From assembly GCF_900143525.1 (NCBI RefSeq), contig NZ_FREZ01000006.1, positions 186,001 through 250,000 on the forward strand: DNA of 64,000 nt, written 5' to 3'. Below, piece by piece: positions 39,541 through 48,548 of the stretch (the stretch's first letter is position 1; each line of letters starts with the position of its first letter). Under the pieces are notes generated by a model. It saw nothing but the letters and a program-made list of their open reading frames with translations, was not told the DNA's origin and ran no database searches. The DNA comes from Ruegeria sp. Alg231-54 (GTDB lineage Bacteria; Pseudomonadota; Alphaproteobacteria; Rhodobacterales; Rhodobacteraceae). The translations under genes and the position numbers were made by a program.

Positions 39541-40407
39541 ATGGCGGGGTATGATGATCGTGATGGCGTCATCTGGTTGGATGGCAAACTGGTGCCCTGG
39601 CGCGAAGCCAATGTGCATATCCTGTCCCACGCGATGCACTATGCGTCTTCGGTGTTCGAAGGTGAGCGTGCTTATAACGGCAAGATTTTCAAAAGTCGCG
39701 AACATTCTGCGCGTTTGATTGCCTCGGCCGAAGCGTTGGACATGCCTATGCCCTATTCGGTGGACGACATCGAGGCCGCCAAGGAAGAAGCGCTGAAAGC
39801 CAGCGGCCTGCAGGACGCCTATGTCCGTGCGCTGGTCTGGCGTGGCTCGGGGGAAGACATGGGGGTGGCATCAGCCAAGAACCCAGTCCGGATGGCCGTC
39901 GCCGTGTGGCCTTGGGGCGCCTACTATGGTGACGCCAAGATGCAGGGCGCCAAGCTGGATATCGCGGAATGGAAACGCCCCAGCCCGGAAACCATCCCGG
40001 TGCACGCCAAGGCGGCGGGTCTTTACATGATCTGCACCATCTCGAAACATAAGGCCGAGGCCAAGGGCTGCTCGGACGCGCTGTTTATGGACTGGCGCGG
40101 TTACGTGGCCGAGGCGACAGGCGCAAACGTGTTCTTCGTAAAAGATGGTGAGGTTCATACGCCTCTGGCCGATTGCTTCCTGAACGGGATCACCCGTCAG
40201 ACCGTCATTCAGATGCTGAAAGACAAAGGTATCACCGTCCACGAGCGCCGCATCAAGCCCGAGGAAATGGCGGATTTCGAACAGTGCTGGTTGACCGGGA
40301 CCGCAGCTGAGGTGACCCCGGTGGGCCAGATCGGCGATTATACGTTTGAGGTCGGAGACCTGACCCGGGAGATCGCCGCCGATTATGAGGCGCTTGTCCG
40401 CGCCTGA
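39541..40407 (+). CDS. ilvE: Branched-chain amino acid aminotransferase
   Basis: This 288-residue fold-type IV PLP enzyme shows IWLDGKLVPWREANVHILSH, AMHYASSVFEGERAYNGKIF, AKAAGLYMICTISKHKAEAK with the likely PLP Lys in HAKAAG, GYVAEATGANVFFVKDG (the E-A-x-x-x-N block) and LNGITRQTVIQMLKD. It catalyses the last step of Leu, Ile and Val synthesis. AGGAGG lies about 10 bases before ATG 39541. It is monocistronic, with a terminator after it. Confidence 0.94.
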   Translation: MAGYDDRDGVIWLDGKLVPWREANVHILSHAMHYASSVFEGERAYNGKIFKSREHSARLIASAEALDMPMPYSVDDIEAAKEEALKASGLQDAYVRALVWRGSGEDMGVASAKNPVRMAVAVWPWGAYYGDAKMQGAKLDIAEWKRPSPETIPVHAKAAGLYMICTISKHKAEAKGCSDALFMDWRGYVAEATGANVFFVKDGEVHTPLADCFLNGITRQTVIQMLKDKGITVHERRIKPEEMADFEQCWLTGTAAEVTPVGQIGDYTFEVGDLTREIAADYEALVRA

Positions 40408-40430
40408 TAACACTCAGATGCATTGACAGA

Positions 40431-40458
40431 AGCCCTCGCGCTATCGCGGGGGCTTTGT
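40431..40458 (+). terminator. Rho-independent terminator after ilvE
   Basis: A 10-bp stem AGCCCTCGCG / CGCGGGGGCT (one T-G pair) with loop CTAT is followed by TTGTTATT, 23 bases after the ilvE stop. Confidence 0.85.
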
Positions 40459-40535
40459 TATTGCCGCTAGTGCATAAAGACTTGCAGATCGTCCGCATGG
40501 CTGGACGAACGCGTAGCCGCGTCTATCTTAAACCA

Positions 40536-41486
40536 ATGTTGGATCTGCTTAGCGATATTCTCACCCGTCTGTCCTTGAAGGGCACGTTTTACTTTCGAAC
40601 CTCTTTCACGCCGCCCTTTGGTATACAGGTGCCGGCCTATCAAAATGTGGCCAGATTTCACTTTGTACAGCGCGGAGAGCTGAAAGTATTCGTCTCTAAC
40701 ACAGGACAAACCTTGCGATTGAAGCAAGGCGACCTGATCGTTATCCCGCACGGATCCGCCCATGCACTACTGTGCAATGAGGTTCAACCGCTGGATGCCC
40801 TGCCGCTTGAACAGGTGTTGAAAGAGGCCGGGTACAAGGGCGACGGGGTGCTGATCTATGGTGGCGAAGACAAAAGTCGCGACACGCAATTGATCTGCGG
40901 TCATTTCTCTTTCACCGGACCTCCGGGGCGACAGGGAACAGGGCATATGCTGATTGATCGGCTTCCCCCATACATCCTGATCGAAAACTATGGCGAAGAA
41001 GCCGGAGCTTGGATCGAAGCCACCCTGCGTATGATCGGGTCCGAGATCAACGGCGCGCGGATTGGTGGTGACCTCATAGCGCTGAAACTGTCCGAAGTCC
41101 TGTTCGCGCAGGCCATCCGCGCCCATCTTGAACATCAAAGCCCCAGCGACACCGCGCTTGCCGGGTTTGCTGATTCCCGCATTTCGCGTGCATTGACTGC
41201 GTTTCATCATTCGCCCGCGCAAGAGTGGAGCGTCGAGTCTCTGGCACGTGAGGCCGGAATGTCTCGCACTGCGTTCGCACAGCTATTCTCAGAAAAGATG
41301 GGGACAACGCCCATGCAATATCTGACCGATTGGCGGATGCAGATTGCGTGTCACGGATTGACTGAGGCCCGTTGGAACGTGGCCGATGCCGCGGCCGAGG
41401 TCGGCTATGCCTCGGAAGCCGCCTTTTCGCGGGTATTCAAGAAGCAGGTTGGCGTATCGCCAGCCGCCTATCGATCAATGCACTGA
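40536..41486 (+). CDS. AraC-family regulator with cupin sensor
   Basis: This 316-residue protein has an N-terminal cupin-type sensor (VARFHFVQRGELKVFVSNTG, LRLKQGDLIVIPHGSAHALL). The C-terminal part holds two AraC helix-turn-helices (WSVESLAREAGMSRTAFAQL and WNVADAAAEVGYASEAAFSR, then FKKQVGVSPAAYR). ATG 40536 is chosen; in-frame TTG 40455 and ATG 40497 run into the ilvE terminator region. The SPW membrane protein 109 bases downstream in the same direction is a likely target or operon partner. Confidence 0.88.
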   Translation: MLDLLSDILTRLSLKGTFYFRTSFTPPFGIQVPAYQNVARFHFVQRGELKVFVSNTGQTLRLKQGDLIVIPHGSAHALLCNEVQPLDALPLEQVLKEAGYKGDGVLIYGGEDKSRDTQLICGHFSFTGPPGRQGTGHMLIDRLPPYILIENYGEEAGAWIEATLRMIGSEINGARIGGDLIALKLSEVLFAQAIRAHLEHQSPSDTALAGFADSRISRALTAFHHSPAQEWSVESLAREAGMSRTAFAQLFSEKMGTTPMQYLTDWRMQIACHGLTEARWNVADAAAEVGYASEAAFSRVFKKQVGVSPAAYRSMH

Positions 41487-41595
41487 TCGAATTGAAGCTC
41501 TGGACGATCTGCAACGTTTCACGAACGATCCGGAATTAAACGTTCCGAGTTTCTTTCCTAGCTTGAGGTTGTCTCATATCAGGAAAGGAACTCTC

Positions 41596-41961
41596 ATGTC
41601 TCTCCGCTTTGTCACCCGCAATATTCACGCCTATCTGGATTACCCTGTTGCCTTTGCGCTGATGGGGCTGCCCTTTTTGCTTGGACTGGGGCAATCCAAC
41701 CCGATGGCGTTGTGGCTGTCGGTCGTTACCGGCGTCGCGGCGTTTGTCCTGACGGTGTTGACGGATCACCATTTGGGGATCTGGCGCGTTCTTCCCTACA
41801 ACTTTCACTTGGCGGTCGATCTGCTGGTCGGCGTCGTTTTCCTGGCCGCGCCCAGCCTGTTTGGGTTTTCGGGAATGGATGCGATCTTTTACTGGCTGAA
41901 CGGAGCTGCGGTGGTCGCCGTCATCTCGCTTAGCGCGCCAGAGCAGGGTGTTACTGCTTGA
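41596..41961 (+). CDS. SPW-repeat small membrane protein
   Basis: This 121-residue protein has four predicted helices (LDYPVAFALMGLPFLLGLG, NPMALWLSVVTGVAAFVLTV, FHLAVDLLVGVVFLAAPSLF, AIFYWLNGAAVVAVISL). It carries two copies of the pattern seen in SPW-family proteins (hydrophobic helix, Pro-x-x-hhG, then a second helix). Function unknown. GGAAAGGAA precedes the ATG. It follows the AraC regulator and is probably controlled by it. Confidence 0.7.
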   Translation: MSLRFVTRNIHAYLDYPVAFALMGLPFLLGLGQSNPMALWLSVVTGVAAFVLTVLTDHHLGIWRVLPYNFHLAVDLLVGVVFLAAPSLFGFSGMDAIFYWLNGAAVVAVISLSAPEQGVTA

Positions 41962-42009
41962 ACCTGACGCACGTTGGGTTCACCGCAACAACGTGAATTT
42001 CAAAATCCC

Positions 42010-42050
42010 AGAGCCGCTTGTTTCACCGGCAGGCGGCTCTCTGGTTTGTT
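42010..42050 (+). terminator. Hairpin after the SPW gene
   Basis: The stem AGAGCCGC / GCGGCTCT with a 15-base loop is followed by CTGGTTTGTTTATT, 48 bases after the stop codon. Confidence 0.6.
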
Positions 42051-42055
42051 TATTG

Positions 42056-42333
42056 CGCCGTGTACCGGCATATAAGGCCCTAAAAAGGGAGATTTCAGGA
42101 AATTGGTTTTCGCAAAACGCCTGGAATAATTTCGTTCACCGCCGTTCAACTGCGGGGCAATCCAGGAAGTGTTATTTTGATCTTGCAAATTCCGACAAAA
42201 ATAATCAGATAAAGAACAAGGCCAGATGTGTTAGCATCCAGCACTAGGTTTCGAGGCGGTCTGCGGACTTAGCGTATAGCCTAGTGAGAGCGCGCCACCG
42301 CCTCGGAAACGACACGCGCAACAGGAAATGACG
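42056..42333. other. Intergenic, no gene seen
   Basis: About 280 bases, AT-rich up to 42245, separate the SPW terminator from a small Cys-rich gene. Only a promoter for the latter is expected. Confidence 0.35.
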
Positions 42334-42531
42334 ATGGGTGACCCACTTGACGAAATCATGGCACGGCACGAAGCGGCCACCGCTTGTGGATGTTGCTGTG
42401 ACGACGATTACTGCGCCTATGTCGACAAGCCCAAGGCAACCAAAGGCGACGGGGATGCGCAACCACTGCCGGACAGCGCCGCCTGCCGACGCGGGTCAGT
42501 TAGGTTTCTCAACGAAAATCCGCCAGCGTAA
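42334..42531 (+). CDS. Small Cys-rich hypothetical protein
   Basis: This 65-residue protein begins MGDPLDEIMARHEAATACGC and has four closely spaced Cys in CGCCCDDDYCAYVD, with a fifth Cys near the end. The acidic, Cys-rich block could bind a metal, which is inference. AGGAA lies 6 bases before ATG 42334, which decides it over the ATG at 42328. A strong terminator follows directly, supporting an expressed gene. I do not recognise the family. Confidence 0.55.
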   Translation: MGDPLDEIMARHEAATACGCCCDDDYCAYVDKPKATKGDGDAQPLPDSAACRRGSVRFLNENPPA

Positions 42532-42556
42532 CAGCCCCTGAGTGGGGCTGTTTAGA
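42531..42556. terminator. Terminator between the Cys-rich gene and cobO
   Basis: The stem ACAGCCCC / GGGGCTGT with a short loop is followed by TTTAGACTTT. It lies between convergent genes and can serve both. Confidence 0.8.
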
Positions 42557-42565
42557 CTTTGATCC

Positions 42566-43165
42566 TCAGAAATCCACGCCGCGCTGGGCTTTGATTCCGG
42601 CCTGAAACGGGTGCTTTTCCTCGGTCATTTCGGTGACCAGATCGGCATAATCGCGCAGCCCCTGCGGCGCATCCCGACCCGTCAGAAACACGCTGGTCTT
42701 GTCAGACCGCTCTTTCAGTCCATCGATCACCTGTTCGACCGACAGGTATTCGTATCGAAGCGCGATGTTGATCTCGTCCAGTACGACCAGATCGTAGTCA
42801 CCGCTGGACATGAGGGCGCGTGCCTTGTCAAAGGCAGAGTTTGCGGCGGCGATGTCACGCTCGCGGTCCTGGGTATCCCAGGTGAAGCCTTCACCCATCG
42901 TGTGCCAGGTCACCAGACCGCGTTCTTCGAAAAAGAGACGTTCGCCGGTTTTCCACTTTCCCTTGATGAATTGAACAACGCCGACCTTCTGGCCCCAACC
43001 CAGCGCACGGATCACGACCCCGAACGCGGCCGAGGACTTACCCTTACCCTTGCCAGTGTTGATAAGCACCAGCCCGCGGTCCGGATCAACTGCCTCGGAC
43101 ACTTTCTTGCGGTGCTGGGCTTGCACCTTTTGCATCTTTTCCTTGTGATCCTGTGCGTCGTTCAT
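42566..43165 (-). CDS. cobO: Cob(I)yrinic acid a,c-diamide adenosyltransferase
   Basis: This 199-residue CobA/CobO-type enzyme attaches the 5'-deoxyadenosyl group to the corrinoid in cobalamin synthesis. It shows the P-loop GKGKGKSSAAFGVVIRALGW, KVGVVQFIKGKWKTGE, EGFTWDTQDRERD, YDLVVLDEINIALRYEYLSV and VFLTGRDAPQGLRDYADLVT. The length is normal. It is solitary here; other cob genes are not in the window. Confidence 0.95.
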   Translation of the reverse strand: MNDAQDHKEKMQKVQAQHRKKVSEAVDPDRGLVLINTGKGKGKSSAAFGVVIRALGWGQKVGVVQFIKGKWKTGERLFFEERGLVTWHTMGEGFTWDTQDRERDIAAANSAFDKARALMSSGDYDLVVLDEINIALRYEYLSVEQVIDGLKERSDKTSVFLTGRDAPQGLRDYADLVTEMTEEKHPFQAGIKAQRGVDF

Positions 43166-43222
43166 GGGAAACCCTCATCTTGTGTTGGGCTCACCCTAGG
43201 GGAAGTTCTGCAAAGGTAAAGG

Positions 43223-44158
43223 TCAGGCTTTGGGATCCGTGACCGCGCGTGCCTTGCCGCGCTCCAAGCCCAGTTGATGTTCGCGCCAGATCACCACGAC
43301 GTTACCGACAATCACCAGCGCCGCTCCGGCCAGCATGACCAGTGTTGGCAGTTCACTGAACCAGACATAGCCAATGACGATGGCAAACAGCATCGAGGTG
43401 TAATCATAGGGCGCCAGCATCGAAGCCTGCCCAAACCGATAGGACGAAGTCACCAGAATCTGCGCCACACCTCCGATCAGACCAGCCAGAATCAAAAAGC
43501 CTGCCTGTTCCCATGTTGGCATGACCCACCCCCAAAAGATGGTCAGCCCGGACAGGATGGTCGCGGTCATCGAGAAATAGAAGACAATGGCCGCAGGATG
43601 GTCGACTTGCACCAACTGCCGGATGTGGATCTGCACAAAGGCCCGGGCAACGGTTGCGCCCAGAATACACAATGCGCCGAAGGTCGCAGCAGCTTCCATG
43701 TTGTTGCCGCCCAGTCTGGGCCAGATCATGATCAGGACACCCAAAAGCCCGATGGACACGGCGGCGATCCTGATCTTTCGGATACGTTCACCTAGCATCA
43801 CAGCGGCAAGGATCAGGGTGAAAATCGGGGTGGCATAGCCAATCGCTGTCGCTTCGGGCAGCGGGATCAAGCCAAGGCCGGTAAAAGTAAGCCCCATCGC
43901 CGTGGTGCCCAGCACGCCGCGCCAGAAATGACCCGAGGGTTTACGGACTTTGAACCCTTGCGCCAATTCTCCGCGCGCCATGAGCCAGATGACAATCACC
44001 GGAATGGCAAAGAGGGATCGGAAAAACACCATCTCGCCGGGCGGGAAGTGGTTGGACTGCGCTTTGACTATCGCCGCCATGACCGTGAACAAAAACACCG
44101 CGCTCGTTTTTAGAGCGACGGCCAGCAAAGGTCGATGCGATGTTAAGGGTTTTGCCAT
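43223..44158 (-). CDS. EamA/DMT-family transporter
   Basis: This 311-residue inner-membrane protein has about ten helices in two EamA halves (PLLAVALKTSAVFLFTVMAA, GEMVFFRSLFAIPVIVIWLM, ATAIGYATPIFTLILAAVML; then ILAGLIGGVAQILVTSSYRF, APYDYTSMLFAIVIGYVWFS). Such proteins export or import metabolites; the substrate cannot be read from sequence. ATG 44158 is chosen because the longer TTG frame runs into the next gene. Confidence 0.88.
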   Translation of the reverse strand: MAKPLTSHRPLLAVALKTSAVFLFTVMAAIVKAQSNHFPPGEMVFFRSLFAIPVIVIWLMARGELAQGFKVRKPSGHFWRGVLGTTAMGLTFTGLGLIPLPEATAIGYATPIFTLILAAVMLGERIRKIRIAAVSIGLLGVLIMIWPRLGGNNMEAAATFGALCILGATVARAFVQIHIRQLVQVDHPAAIVFYFSMTATILSGLTIFWGWVMPTWEQAGFLILAGLIGGVAQILVTSSYRFGQASMLAPYDYTSMLFAIVIGYVWFSELPTLVMLAGAALVIVGNVVVIWREHQLGLERGKARAVTDPKA

Positions 44159-44202
44159 CGGCGCGAAACTGCGCTTTTGGCGGGGAAAGATCAACGCGTC
44201 GT

Positions 44203-44865
44203 TTACAGATTCGTCCAATCGGTCGGCAGTGGGCTGCCGATCTCTTGCGCGAACTCTTCCAGAAAGCGGATCATGCGTGTGATTCTGCGCTGCGCGATCT
44301 CTTTGCCACCCTCGGTCAGCATATCGCCAGGAAGGCCCAGTAGTTTGACCTTCCAGTGGTCGATTGAAAAATGCAGGTCGTCCAGCGGGCGGCTGGCAGC
44401 AAAGGGATCTGCCGGGTCATAAAGCGACCGTCCCAAAGCACCGGAGACTGAGAAATTCCGGGCAACTCCAATCGCGCCCAGCGCGTCCAGCCTGTCGGCA
44501 TCGCGCAGAATGCAGGCTTCGAGCGTTTCCGGCTTGATGTTGGCCGAAAAACTATGTGCCTCGATTGCATGCTTGATTGCGTGTATCTGACCTGCAGAAT
44601 AGCCCAAGCTTAGCAAAATAGACTCTGATTCTTCGGCCGATCGGCGCGATGCCAAATGGCGGTCTGGGTCGTCCTTGGACAAATTTACCAGATCATGCAG
44701 ATAAGCGGCGGCCAGCAGCACCGGCATGTCGGTCTTGTCGTTTGCAATGGCCTGTGCGTTTACCCAGACCCGGTCCAGATGGGCCAGATCATGCGCAGGG
44801 TCGGTTTCCATACGTTGCGCAACGACGGCCCGCAGGCGCGTGCGCAGATCAGCCGATCCGTCCAC
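44203..44865 (-). CDS. HD-domain phosphohydrolase
   Basis: This 220-residue protein has the metal-binding pattern [19 protein letters not shown] (His), [20 protein letters not shown] (His-Asp) and [20 protein letters not shown] (Asp). This is the order of the HD superfamily, similar to YedJ-like phosphohydrolases. The substrate is unknown. It starts with GTG at 44865, overlapping the aroC 3' end by 17 bases, so it is co-transcribed with aroC. Confidence 0.85.
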   Translation of the reverse strand: MDGSADLRTRLRAVVAQRMETDPAHDLAHLDRVWVNAQAIANDKTDMPVLLAAAYLHDLVNLSKDDPDRHLASRRSAEESESILLSLGYSAGQIHAIKHAIEAHSFSANIKPETLEACILRDADRLDALGAIGVARNFSVSGALGRSLYDPADPFAASRPLDDLHFSIDHWKVKLLGLPGDMLTEGGKEIAQRRITRMIRFLEEFAQEIGSPLPTDWTNL

Positions 44866-45949
44866 GGTTCTCTCCGATCTGGCCGCGATGTAGCAGCAGG
44901 TGGTCGAGGATCACGCATGCCATCATTGCCTCACCCACCGGAACGGCACGGATGCCTACGCAGGGGTCGTGACGGCCTTTGGTGATGATCTCGGTCTCTT
45001 CGCCTGATTTGGTGATGGTCTTGCGTGTGGTCAGAATGGATGAGGTAGGCTTGACAGCAAACCGCACAACAACGTCTTGTCCAGTCGAGATACCGCCCAA
45101 GATACCGCCCGCGTGGTTTGAGCTGTATTGCGGGCCGTTCTGGCCCATGAAAATCTCGTCCGCATTGGCTTCGCCCGTCAGTTCTGCTGCAGCCATGCCT
45201 TCGCCGATCTCAACGCCTTTCACCGCGTTGATCGACATCATCGCGGCGGCCAAATCAGTGTCTAACTTGGCGTAAACCGGCGCGCCTATGCCTGCCGGGA
45301 CGCCGCGGGCCACAACCTCGACAATCGCACCAACCGAGTTCCCGGATTTGCGCAATTCGTCTAGGTAGTTGGCCCAGTCTTCGGCGGCTTGTGCGTCCGG
45401 GGTCCAGAACGGGTTCTGTTCAATCTGGGACCAGTCGAAATTGCCCCGGTCAATCTTGTGCGGGCCGATCTGGGTCATGTATCCGGTAATCTGTACATTG
45501 GGCGCGATTTGCTTGATCGCTTCACGCGCCAGTCCGCCCGCCGCCACACGCGATGCGGTTTCCCGGGCCGAACTGCGCCCGCCGCCGCGATAGTCACGGA
45601 TGCCGTACTTCTGCCAGTAGGTGATATCGGCGTGCCCGGGACGGAACTTGTCCATGATATCGCCGTAATCTTTTGAGCGCTGATCGGTGTTCTCGATCAT
45701 CAGCTGCACCGGTGTGCCCGTTGTTTGGCCTTCGAACACGCCCGACAGGATTTTGACCTGATCTGGCTCGCGCCGTTGGGTGGTGAACTTGTTCTGACCC
45801 GGTTTGCGCTTGTCCAGCCACTGCTGAATCATCGCCTCGTCGATCGTAACACCCGGAGGGCAGCCATCGACGGTCGCACCCAATGCGGGTCCGTGGCTTT
45901 CACCCCAGGTGGTGACGCGGAAAAGGTGGCCAAAACTGTTCATCGACAT
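44849..45949 (-). CDS. aroC: Chorismate synthase
   Basis: This 366-residue FMN-dependent enzyme makes chorismate from EPSP. It shows [45 protein letters not shown]-like [18 protein letters not shown], the [20 protein letters not shown] block, [17 protein letters not shown] and [20 protein letters not shown]. The length is normal. It heads aroC-HD; GC-rich, core-like DNA. Confidence 0.97.
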   Translation of the reverse strand: MSMNSFGHLFRVTTWGESHGPALGATVDGCPPGVTIDEAMIQQWLDKRKPGQNKFTTQRREPDQVKILSGVFEGQTTGTPVQLMIENTDQRSKDYGDIMDKFRPGHADITYWQKYGIRDYRGGGRSSARETASRVAAGGLAREAIKQIAPNVQITGYMTQIGPHKIDRGNFDWSQIEQNPFWTPDAQAAEDWANYLDELRKSGNSVGAIVEVVARGVPAGIGAPVYAKLDTDLAAAMMSINAVKGVEIGEGMAAAELTGEANADEIFMGQNGPQYSSNHAGGILGGISTGQDVVVRFAVKPTSSILTTRKTITKSGEETEIITKGRHDPCVGIRAVPVGEAMMACVILDHLLLHRGQIGENRGRIG

Positions 45950-46011
45950 GGGGCATGCTCCTTTGCGCGTCGTGATTAGCGGGCAAGGCCCTTGGCCTCA
46001 AGCGGATTTGC

Positions 46012-46035
46012 GGTTGGGGCAGGGGAACCCCAACC
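46012..46035 (-). terminator. Hairpin after ribH
   Basis: The perfect 8-bp stem GGTTGGGG / CCCCAACC with an 8-base loop lies 9 bases after the ribH stop. There is no T-tract, so it is only a possible terminator. Confidence 0.5.
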
Positions 46036-46043
46036 AGCTGTGC

Positions 46044-46484
46044 CTATGCGGCACGGGTCAACGACGCACGGGTTTTGGTGATCTTCAGGGCCGCCTGTGC
46101 AGCCTCGCGACCCTTTTCGACAAAGTGCGCGCGGTAGATGGCATTGTGGTGATCGGTTTCTTGATACTGGTGCGGCGTCAGCGAGACTGACAGTACCGGA
46201 ACACCGGTGTCCATACTGGCGCGCATCAACCCATCGACTACGGCTTGCGCGACGAAATCGTGCCGGTAAATGCCACCATCCACGACAAACGCCGCGCAGG
46301 CGACCGCGGCATAGCGCCCGGTTTGGGCCAGATCGCGGGCCAGCAGCGGCATCTCGAACGCGCCGGGGACGTCGAAAACGTCAACCTGTTCGGCGGGGAC
46401 AAGCTCCAGAAACCCTTCGAGAGCCTGGTCAACGATATCGGAATGCCAGTTGGCTTTCACAAAAGCATAGCGGGTGTGTGTCAT
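46044..46484 (-). CDS. ribH: 6,7-dimethyl-8-ribityllumazine synthase, RibH2 type
   Basis: This 146-residue enzyme catalyses the penultimate step of riboflavin synthesis. The sequence (RYAFVKANWHSDIVDQALEG, VDVFDVPGAFEMPLLARDLA, AAFVVDGGIYRHDFVAQAVV, VLSVSLTPHQYQETDHHNAI) follows the decameric Brucella RibH2 type rather than the usual 60-mer type. ATG 46484 has GGAG six bases upstream and is preferred over the ATG at 46487. An FMN riboswitch lies in its leader, so expression should fall when FMN is plentiful. Confidence 0.92.
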   Translation of the reverse strand: MTHTRYAFVKANWHSDIVDQALEGFLELVPAEQVDVFDVPGAFEMPLLARDLAQTGRYAAVACAAFVVDGGIYRHDFVAQAVVDGLMRASMDTGVPVLSVSLTPHQYQETDHHNAIYRAHFVEKGREAAQAALKITKTRASLTRAA

Positions 46485-46558
46485 CATGATCTCCTTTCGC
46501 AACAGACACGTCACCCAAGGCGATCACGGGCAGGCGCAAGCCAGGACCGACGCGCTGC

Positions 46559-46701
46559 ACGTTCTCTTTCATCCGGACTATAACCGTCGGCTCTGGCATC
46601 TCACCAGATCTGCTGACACCCCGCACACCGGGGCCGCTCGCGGGCTTACGGATCATCGCCCGCATACCGCCGGTGGGGAATTTCACCCCGCCCTGAGAAC
46701 G
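46559..46701 (-). promoter_or_regulatory. FMN riboswitch (RFN element)
   Basis: The leader of ribH contains the conserved RFN strings in order on the minus strand: TTCTCAGGGCGGGGTGAAAT at the 5' end, CCCCACCGGCGGTA, GCCCGCGAGCG, GTCAGCAGATCTGGTGAGA, and CCGACGGTTATAGTCCGGAT, closing with GAAAGAGAACG. The closing stem pairs GTTCTC with GAGAAC. About 75 bases remain to the start codon, room for a ribosome-site switch. Confidence 0.95.
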
Positions 46702-46757
46702 GGCGGACCTTGCCAAGGTGCGGCCGGTTCTGCAAGAGATTTTGCAGGAGGACAGCC

Positions 46758-47369
46758 ATGCATCCCAATCCAGCCTTTCGCGCGGAAGAGACCGAGCGCC
46801 ATGTTGCCTTTGCGCGTGACCGCGCGTTCGGGGTTCTTGCGGTGTCGACGGATGAAGCGCCGTTGATTAGCCACGTGCCGTTTCTGCTGTCTGAGGATGG
46901 CACGCTGGCCGAGCTGCATCTTGTCAGATCCAATCCGATCGTCCGCATGCTGAAAGACCCTAAACCAGCCAGAATCGCTGTCACGGGGCCAGATGGTTAC
47001 GTATCGCCGGATTGGTACGGGATCGACGATCAGGTTCCGACATGGAACTATGTCGCTGTGCATCTGATCGGTCAGTTAGAACAGCGCCCGCAAGAAGAGT
47101 TGCTGGACCTGCTAAATCGCCAGTCCGCCTTTTATGAGGCGCGTCTGCTGCCCAAATCCCCTTGGACTACCGGCAAGATGAGCAAGGACGCGTTGGATAA
47201 GATGATGCGTATGATTGTGCCGTTCGGGTTTCGCATTGACGACATTCAAGGCACCTGGAAGCTGAATCAAAACAAGCCCGATGCAGTCCGCCTGAGCGCG
47301 GCAGAACACATCGCAAACGACGGGATCGGGTCCGAGCTTGATGCTCTGCAAAAATTTATGAGAGGGTGA
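46758..47369 (+). CDS. FMN-binding PaiB-family protein
   Basis: This 203-residue protein starts MHPNPAFRAEETERHVAFAR and contains FGVLAVSTDEAPLISHVPFL, LHLVRSNPIVRMLKD, GYVSPDWYGIDDQVPTWNYV, AVHLIGQLEQRP and IDDIQGTWKLNQNKPD. This is the pattern of PaiB, a flavin-binding split-barrel family described as negative regulators in Bacillus. AGGAGG precedes the ATG. It is divergent from the FMN riboswitch and ribH, which suggests a flavin link; no DNA-binding domain is evident. Confidence 0.88.
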   Translation: MHPNPAFRAEETERHVAFARDRAFGVLAVSTDEAPLISHVPFLLSEDGTLAELHLVRSNPIVRMLKDPKPARIAVTGPDGYVSPDWYGIDDQVPTWNYVAVHLIGQLEQRPQEELLDLLNRQSAFYEARLLPKSPWTTGKMSKDALDKMMRMIVPFGFRIDDIQGTWKLNQNKPDAVRLSAAEHIANDGIGSELDALQKFMRG

Positions 47370-47443
47370 GGTTGGCGCACCAATTGACGGGTTTTGTTTT
47401 AAATTTGGTGCTGTAGAGTTCCGGCAATTCAGGGAGATCTCTT

Positions 47444-48052
47444 ATGAAACTCTATTTCAGCCCCACTTCGCCCTATGTCCGTAAGGTTATGGTTTTGTTG
47501 CATGAAACAAACCAGTTGCAGGATGTCGAACTGCTGAATGTTGCAACGACGCCAATGTCCCCGGCCGAGCCGCTATTGGCCAAGGCTCCGCTGACAAAGG
47601 TGCCCGCGTTAGAGCGCCCCGATGGACCGACCCTGTTCGATAGCCGAGTTATCTGTGCGTTTCTGGACGCGCGCGGGCAGGCCGGTCTTTATCAGGACGG
47701 TGCCCGGCATTGGGATGTGCTGACGCTTGAGGCGCTGGCGGATGGTATTCTGGATGCGGCGTTGCTGATCACCTATGAGGCTCGGATGCGGCCCGAAGAC
47801 AAGCAATGGGAGGGCTGGGCCGATGCGCAATGGGACAAGATAGAACGCGCCTGCGCCGCGTTGAACCAACGGTGGATGGCGCATCTGTCCGGACCGTTGG
47901 ATATGGGGCAGGTCGCAGTGGCCTGCGCGCTGGGCTATGTCGATTTCCGCCACGATGCGCGTGGGTGGCGCAAGGGAAATGACGCGCTGGCCGCTTGGTA
48001 CGAGAAGTTTGTCGAACGCCCCAGCATGGTCGCAACGCAACCGCCGGCCTGA
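47444..48052 (+). CDS. Glutathione S-transferase family protein
   Basis: This 202-residue protein has an N-terminal thioredoxin-like domain (MKLYFSPTSPYVRKVMVLLH with Ser at the usual catalytic place, then LTKVPALERPDGPTLFDSRV, the cis-Pro and Ser glutathione-binding segment). The C-terminal part is all-helical (VLTLEALADGILDAALLITY, GQVAVACALGYVDFRHDARG). Substrate unknown. AGGGAG precedes the ATG. It is tail-to-tail with a cytochrome gene. Confidence 0.9.
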   Translation: MKLYFSPTSPYVRKVMVLLHETNQLQDVELLNVATTPMSPAEPLLAKAPLTKVPALERPDGPTLFDSRVICAFLDARGQAGLYQDGARHWDVLTLEALADGILDAALLITYEARMRPEDKQWEGWADAQWDKIERACAALNQRWMAHLSGPLDMGQVAVACALGYVDFRHDARGWRKGNDALAAWYEKFVERPSMVATQPPA

Positions 48053-48065
48053 TCGGGGATCAATG

Positions 48066-48097
48066 CGCTGGTCGCTCTGACGGCAGAACGACCAGCG
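48066..48097. terminator. Bidirectional terminator hairpin
   Basis: The perfect 9-bp stem CGCTGGTCG / CGACCAGCG with a 14-base loop lies between the convergent GST and cytochrome c genes. Confidence 0.65.
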
Positions 48098-48104
48098 ACA
48101 GACA

Positions 48105-48548
48105 TCATTCGTTGAACGTCGCAAGATAGGCCGCGATGTCATCGGCGCCCTTTTTCAGTTTGACGCTCATGTTTGGGCGCGCGGTTTCGTCATCCAGATA
48201 TTCCTGAATAAATGCGATCGGGTTTTTGGAATACGTGGCGATATTCTCTTGCGTCCAGACCAGCCCTTCCTGGCCCGCCCGGATCATGTCGTCGGTGAAC
48301 ATTCCGATGGGCAAACGCTCGCTTCCGTTCAGGTAATCTGACTCGGTTCCGGCGATGCGACCGACGACGCCGTAAAGATTCGGGCCAGTGATGCCGCCTT
48401 TGACCAGAACTTGGCCATCTTTGATGATTGCGTGGCAAGAAGAGCAGCGATTGTAGAGTTTTTCGCCTTTCGCCGGATCACCGGCCGCTATCGCCTGAAA
48501 GGGCACGGTCAGTGCGAGGATCAGGGTTGGTGCAAAAAGCTTTGACAT
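48105..48548 (-). CDS. Class I cytochrome c (c2/c551-like)
   Basis: This 147-residue protein has a signal peptide (MSKLFAPTLILALTVPFQAIAA, written MSKLFAPTLILALTV then PFQAIAA). It has one heme site CSSCH near residue 38, GPNLYGVVGRIAG, and a likely Met ligand in ARPNMSVKLKKG. The order is that of soluble periplasmic class I cytochromes that shuttle electrons between bc1 and oxidases or reductases. The bc1 operon lies 1.6 kb away. The partner is not known. Confidence 0.88.
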   Translation of the reverse strand: MSKLFAPTLILALTVPFQAIAAGDPAKGEKLYNRCSSCHAIIKDGQVLVKGGITGPNLYGVVGRIAGTESDYLNGSERLPIGMFTDDMIRAGQEGLVWTQENIATYSKNPIAFIQEYLDDETARPNMSVKLKKGADDIAAYLATFNE

